Positions 32,447-33,796 of a DNA stretch of 33,796 bases are shown piece by piece. Under the pieces are notes generated by a model that saw only the letters and a list, made by a program, of their open reading frames with translations, searched no databases and was not told the origin of the DNA. The translations under genes were made by a program, and so were the position numbers. Source of the DNA: Heterotrichella gracilis (lineage: Eukaryota; Sar; Xanthophyceae; Tribonematales; Xanthonemataceae); NCBI GenBank assembly GCA_032358255.1, contig JAULBX010027816.1, positions 1-33,796 on the forward strand, read 5' to 3'. Within the stretch, counting starts at the first letter, position 1, and the number at the start of each line of letters is the position of its first letter.

Positions 32447-33796
32447 CTGTTGGTGGTGGCTGTGGCTGTGGCTGTGGTTGTGGTGGGGGCTGGTGGGTGC
32501 TGGTCAGGCATGCACCTTAGTGACCATGGCCTCTGCGTCGTTGGAACTTTACAAAACCTTAACGAGTTGCTTACTTTCCTCTCTGTGGTATTGAGCCTGC
32601 CACGCCCCTTTGAGGGACGCACTGGCGGGTGTGTAGGGTGGAAGGCTGCAGCTGTGGCTGCGGCTGTGGCTGTGGCTGTGGGTGGTGTGTGGGGGGTGGC
32701 GGGTGGGTACCGACATCCTCTTTGCACCCGCATGGTGCGCCTCCCTCTATCAGTGTACCCAACCCTACCCTACCCACCCACAAGGCACTGGCTATCCTCT
32801 AGGAGCGAACCCTAATGGGGTTTAGGCTGCATAAGCTCGCCTAGGGTGGTGGGTTTTGAGGGGCAAAAATGGAGCAAGGCTGTGTATTAACCGGTGCTGC
32901 TGTTCTAGTGCGTGGCAGGGGGTTACTATACGGGTTGTAGAAGCCGGACGAGGGGGGAATGAGGTGGGTGGAAAGGCTCAGCGTGCACGGCTTTATGCAT
33001 GCATTGGGGGTCACATGCAGGCTGACCCATCCCCACTGGGGGGCTGTGCTGATGAGACTTCCTGAGGTGTATTCAGTCAGGATAAAAGTACCTGGTTAGG
33101 CAGGTGTCCTCAGTTGGCTATGCATACAAAAGGGTCACTGACCCGACCCCAACACAAAAAAGCTGGCTAGCTTGGTTTGCACAGCTTCCGCGGCACGAGT
33201 TGCTGGTTATTGCGCAAAAATATTTCCAGGCCCTCTTCTCAAAACCTGCAAGCCTTTTGGTGTTCATGTGGCTCACGGTGGTACTTGTGGTGAAGTGTGT
33301 ACGCAGCTAGGGTTCTGGCCCACACATAAAAGGCCGACTTGACTCTTTTTGCGTCAATTTTGGGTTGTTCGGTGTCTGACCCGCGAGGTGAGGAGCCTGT
33401 TCCAACCAACTGTGCTTATTATGTCGGGATTCAGGCGCCATGCCAGGGAATAGCTCGCTTTCTTTCACGCAATGCGTGCACATGTCGTAGTGCAACGGCC
33501 CATGGATGCATGCATGCATTGTGCACTGTCACTCTCATCTGAGGTCAGCCACTCTTGGCACCCGGTAATTCCCCTCTACCTACCATTTTGATGAAACTTG
33601 CGGTATTAGGGCGTGGTAATACACCAGCACGTCGCCAGTGTTTGAAGCTTATTCTTCTTCCAGAGCATACAAGCTGACCACCATCTCCACGTTCACGTTT
33701 GCTTAGCAGCCCAGCAGTGAGCCACAGCCACAGCCACAGCCACAGCCACAGCCACAGCCACAGCCACAGCCACAGCCACAGCCACAGCCACAGCCA
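32447..33796. other. Region upstream of the acetyltransferase, unassigned
   Basis: Should contain the 5' exon(s) and promoter of the acetyltransferase. A GTAAGC donor with coding-like sequence before it (about 32575-32660) is a candidate, but its phase is not settled. GGCTGT units recur at 32456-32476 and about 32650-32680. The right part shows no gene. Confidence 0.4.
33722..33796. repeat. (CAGCCA)n hexanucleotide microsatellite at the window edge
   Basis: About 12 units of the complement of the GGCTGT repeat, running off the window end. Same motif family as the 25.88 kb array but in the opposite orientation. Confidence 0.97.

Overview
This window is nuclear DNA of a eukaryote, most likely a chlorophyte green alga and plausibly a volvocalean (Chlamydomonadales) species. 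The organism call is inference. It rests on short GC-rich exons with canonical GT-AG introns, interstitial TTTAGGG/CCCTAAA words in many introns, a secreted Ser/Pro-rich wall-type glycoprotein, MYND-finger genes, and overall protein style. No bacterial operon, phage, IS element or CRISPR array is visible. I chained exons by eye using splice sites, codon phase and family motifs. Where I say the phase closes, I counted the bases.

Layout. 1-2225 (-): 3' part of a METTL13-like methyltransferase with an N-terminal hydrophobic anchor. About 3.2-3.36 kb (-): a lone candidate exon. 4.6-8.79 kb (+): complete cysteinyl-tRNA synthetase. 9.99-12.19 kb (-): complete phosphopantothenate-cysteine ligase (coenzyme A pathway). 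13.31-15.48 kb (+): GT92-type (DUF23) glycosyltransferase with a signal sequence. 17.47 to about 23.3 kb (+): secreted hydroxyproline-rich protein with three beta-sandwich/Pro-linker modules. 23.12-25.39 kb (-): unrecognised protein ending in half a MYND-like finger, antisense to the last Pro-rich exon. 27.08-28.82 kb (-): second MYND-finger protein with an in-frame TAG just before the finger and a tRNA-derived SINE-like insertion in an intron. 30.41-32.45 kb (-): GNAT acetyltransferase. The rest is intergenic DNA with microsatellites, diverged duplicate blocks and telomere-like words.

The genes look like unrelated housekeeping and cell-surface functions; I see no pathway joining them. The GT92 enzyme and the secreted glycoprotein could both act in the extracellular matrix, but that is only adjacency.

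The most unusual signal is structural. In nearly every gene, the edge of an exon together with its splice site is repeated one to three times as a diverged 20-105 bp copy inside the neighbouring intron. Donor edges are copied downstream and acceptor edges upstream. The copies are usually separated or bounded by TTTAGGG-like words. I call these exon-edge echoes and list them individually.
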